Shown: positions 63,459 to 64,000 of the stretch, piece after piece
Layout of the letters: every line of letters begins with the position of its first letter
Position numbering within the stretch: position 1 is the stretch's first letter
DNA from: Trissonchulus latispiculum
Lineage: Eukaryota > Nematoda > Enoplea > Enoplida > Ironidae
Direction of reading: 5' to 3'
Assembly (NCBI GenBank): GCA_030248195.1
Contig: JASAND010015686.1
Span: forward strand, 1 to 64,000
Length of the DNA: 64,000 bases
The notes under the pieces: generated by a model
Told to the model about the DNA's origin: nothing
What the model saw: the letters and a program-made list of their open reading frames with translations, nothing else
The model's database searches: none
Made by a program: the position numbers and the translations under genes

Positions 63459-63511
63459 CCCATCACTTGACATTGTTGTTCCACTCGGGCATAACCAGCC
63501 AGACATAGTGC
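63459..63511 (-). CDS. Single-pass membrane glycoprotein, EGF-like piece
   Basis: Acceptor CTTCTTATTTAG, donor GTAAGG, 53 bases, ending in phase 2 so that GG plus A of the next exon makes Gly. It reads ALCLAGYARVEQQCQVMG. The C-L-x-G-Y-x6-C shape resembles the end of an EGF module. Upstream exons are probably beyond 64,000. The exon is short, so confidence rests on the splice sites and phase. Confidence 0.5.
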
Positions 63512-63685
63512 CTAAATAAGAAGACAGATCCCCGAAAAAGTTAAAGCAAGAAAAAAAAATAGCAAATACTGGCAGTCATTATAACACGTACTGCAATATC
63601 TCTACGCTTTGGGAGAGATAGGACGTTACGTTATATACGTCGAAGTAAAGTCGTACATTTAGGTATGCACTACATCCCTAGAAGA

Positions 63686-63834
63686 TTTCAGTGATGTATT
63701 ACATTACCAGTGAGTTGTACATTAACCTCATTGTAAAGGCCTCAAATGTAGAACTTTGCTGACAAATTTCAGTAATGTAGCACATCACTGAGTGATTGTC
63801 GAGTGATTATCAGAGATGTAGTACATCACTGAAA
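63686..63834. repeat. Small fold-back element of about 149 bp
   Basis: Inverted ends TTTCAGTGATGTATTACAT and ATGTAGTACATCACTGAAA, with an internal related copy TTTCAGTAATGTAGCACAT. No clear target duplication. Confidence 0.55.
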
Positions 63835-64000
63835 CGTTTTCTTCGGTAAATCGGTACATTTTTCTTTGCTTCTTGTCTCCATGCCATAGAGGGAGATAAT
63901 TTACAAACTGAAGAACTATAGCTGTTGTCAAGATCTAATTCGAGAATTTAAACAATAGGAGAGATTACGGTATGATAATTTTGACAACTATGTTAGGTTT

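Overview
The window is genomic DNA from an invertebrate animal; I cannot name the species. The support is spliced exons with GT..AG borders and matching phases, a DEG/ENaC-type channel, a RING protein, an EGF-like membrane glycoprotein, a 7TM receptor, and a very dense load of eukaryotic mobile elements (Polinton/Maverick, a DIRS-order tyrosine-recombinase retroelement, a Gag-only LTR element, and many fold-back or MITE-like elements).

Region 1 (1 to about 12,320) is a nearly complete Polinton/Maverick, or adintovirus-like, integrated virus. The minus strand carries a compact gene block with short overlaps: small membrane protein (frameshifted), FtsK/A32-type packaging ATPase, pX-like core peptide, conserved unknown, chromodomain integrase, penton-like protein, small pVI-like basic protein, F54H12.2-like major capsid candidate, adenain-like cysteine protease, and a small membrane protein. 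The plus strand carries a protein-primed family B DNA polymerase with three N-terminal C2H2 fingers. It is broken by about five frameshifts and one nonsense codon, while the morphogenesis genes stay open. A repeat-rich divergent promoter region separates the two blocks. Inner terminal inverted repeats are recognisable at both ends.

Region 2 (12,325-20,524) is a large imperfect palindrome flanked by about 70 bp direct repeats. Its centre holds two decayed genes, a C2H2 protein and an unrecognised protein. Its arms carry TTAA-flanked elements and a TA-flanked mariner-like MITE whose empty site is preserved in the opposite arm.

Region 3 (20,525-27,000) has two MITEs, three phase-compatible exons of a DEG/ENaC channel (plus strand), and then a nest of fold-back elements inserted into one another.

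Region 4 (27,500-46,450) contains a diverged direct segmental duplication (A about 27,540-30,480, B about 38,390-46,420). Each copy carries insertions that the other lacks. Between the copies lie a terminal exon, a Gag-only LTR element with a 5 bp target duplication, a second, ruined Polinton, and a minus-strand RING gene with a hairpin MITE in its intron. Copy B holds a GC-tipped DNA element and a degenerate tyrosine-recombinase retroelement.

Region 5 (47,000-64,000) has a frameshifted 7TM receptor, long stretches without supported genes, several fold-back elements, and four phase-consistent minus-strand exons of a single-pass membrane glycoprotein. One fold-back element sits 11 bases inside an intron of that gene.
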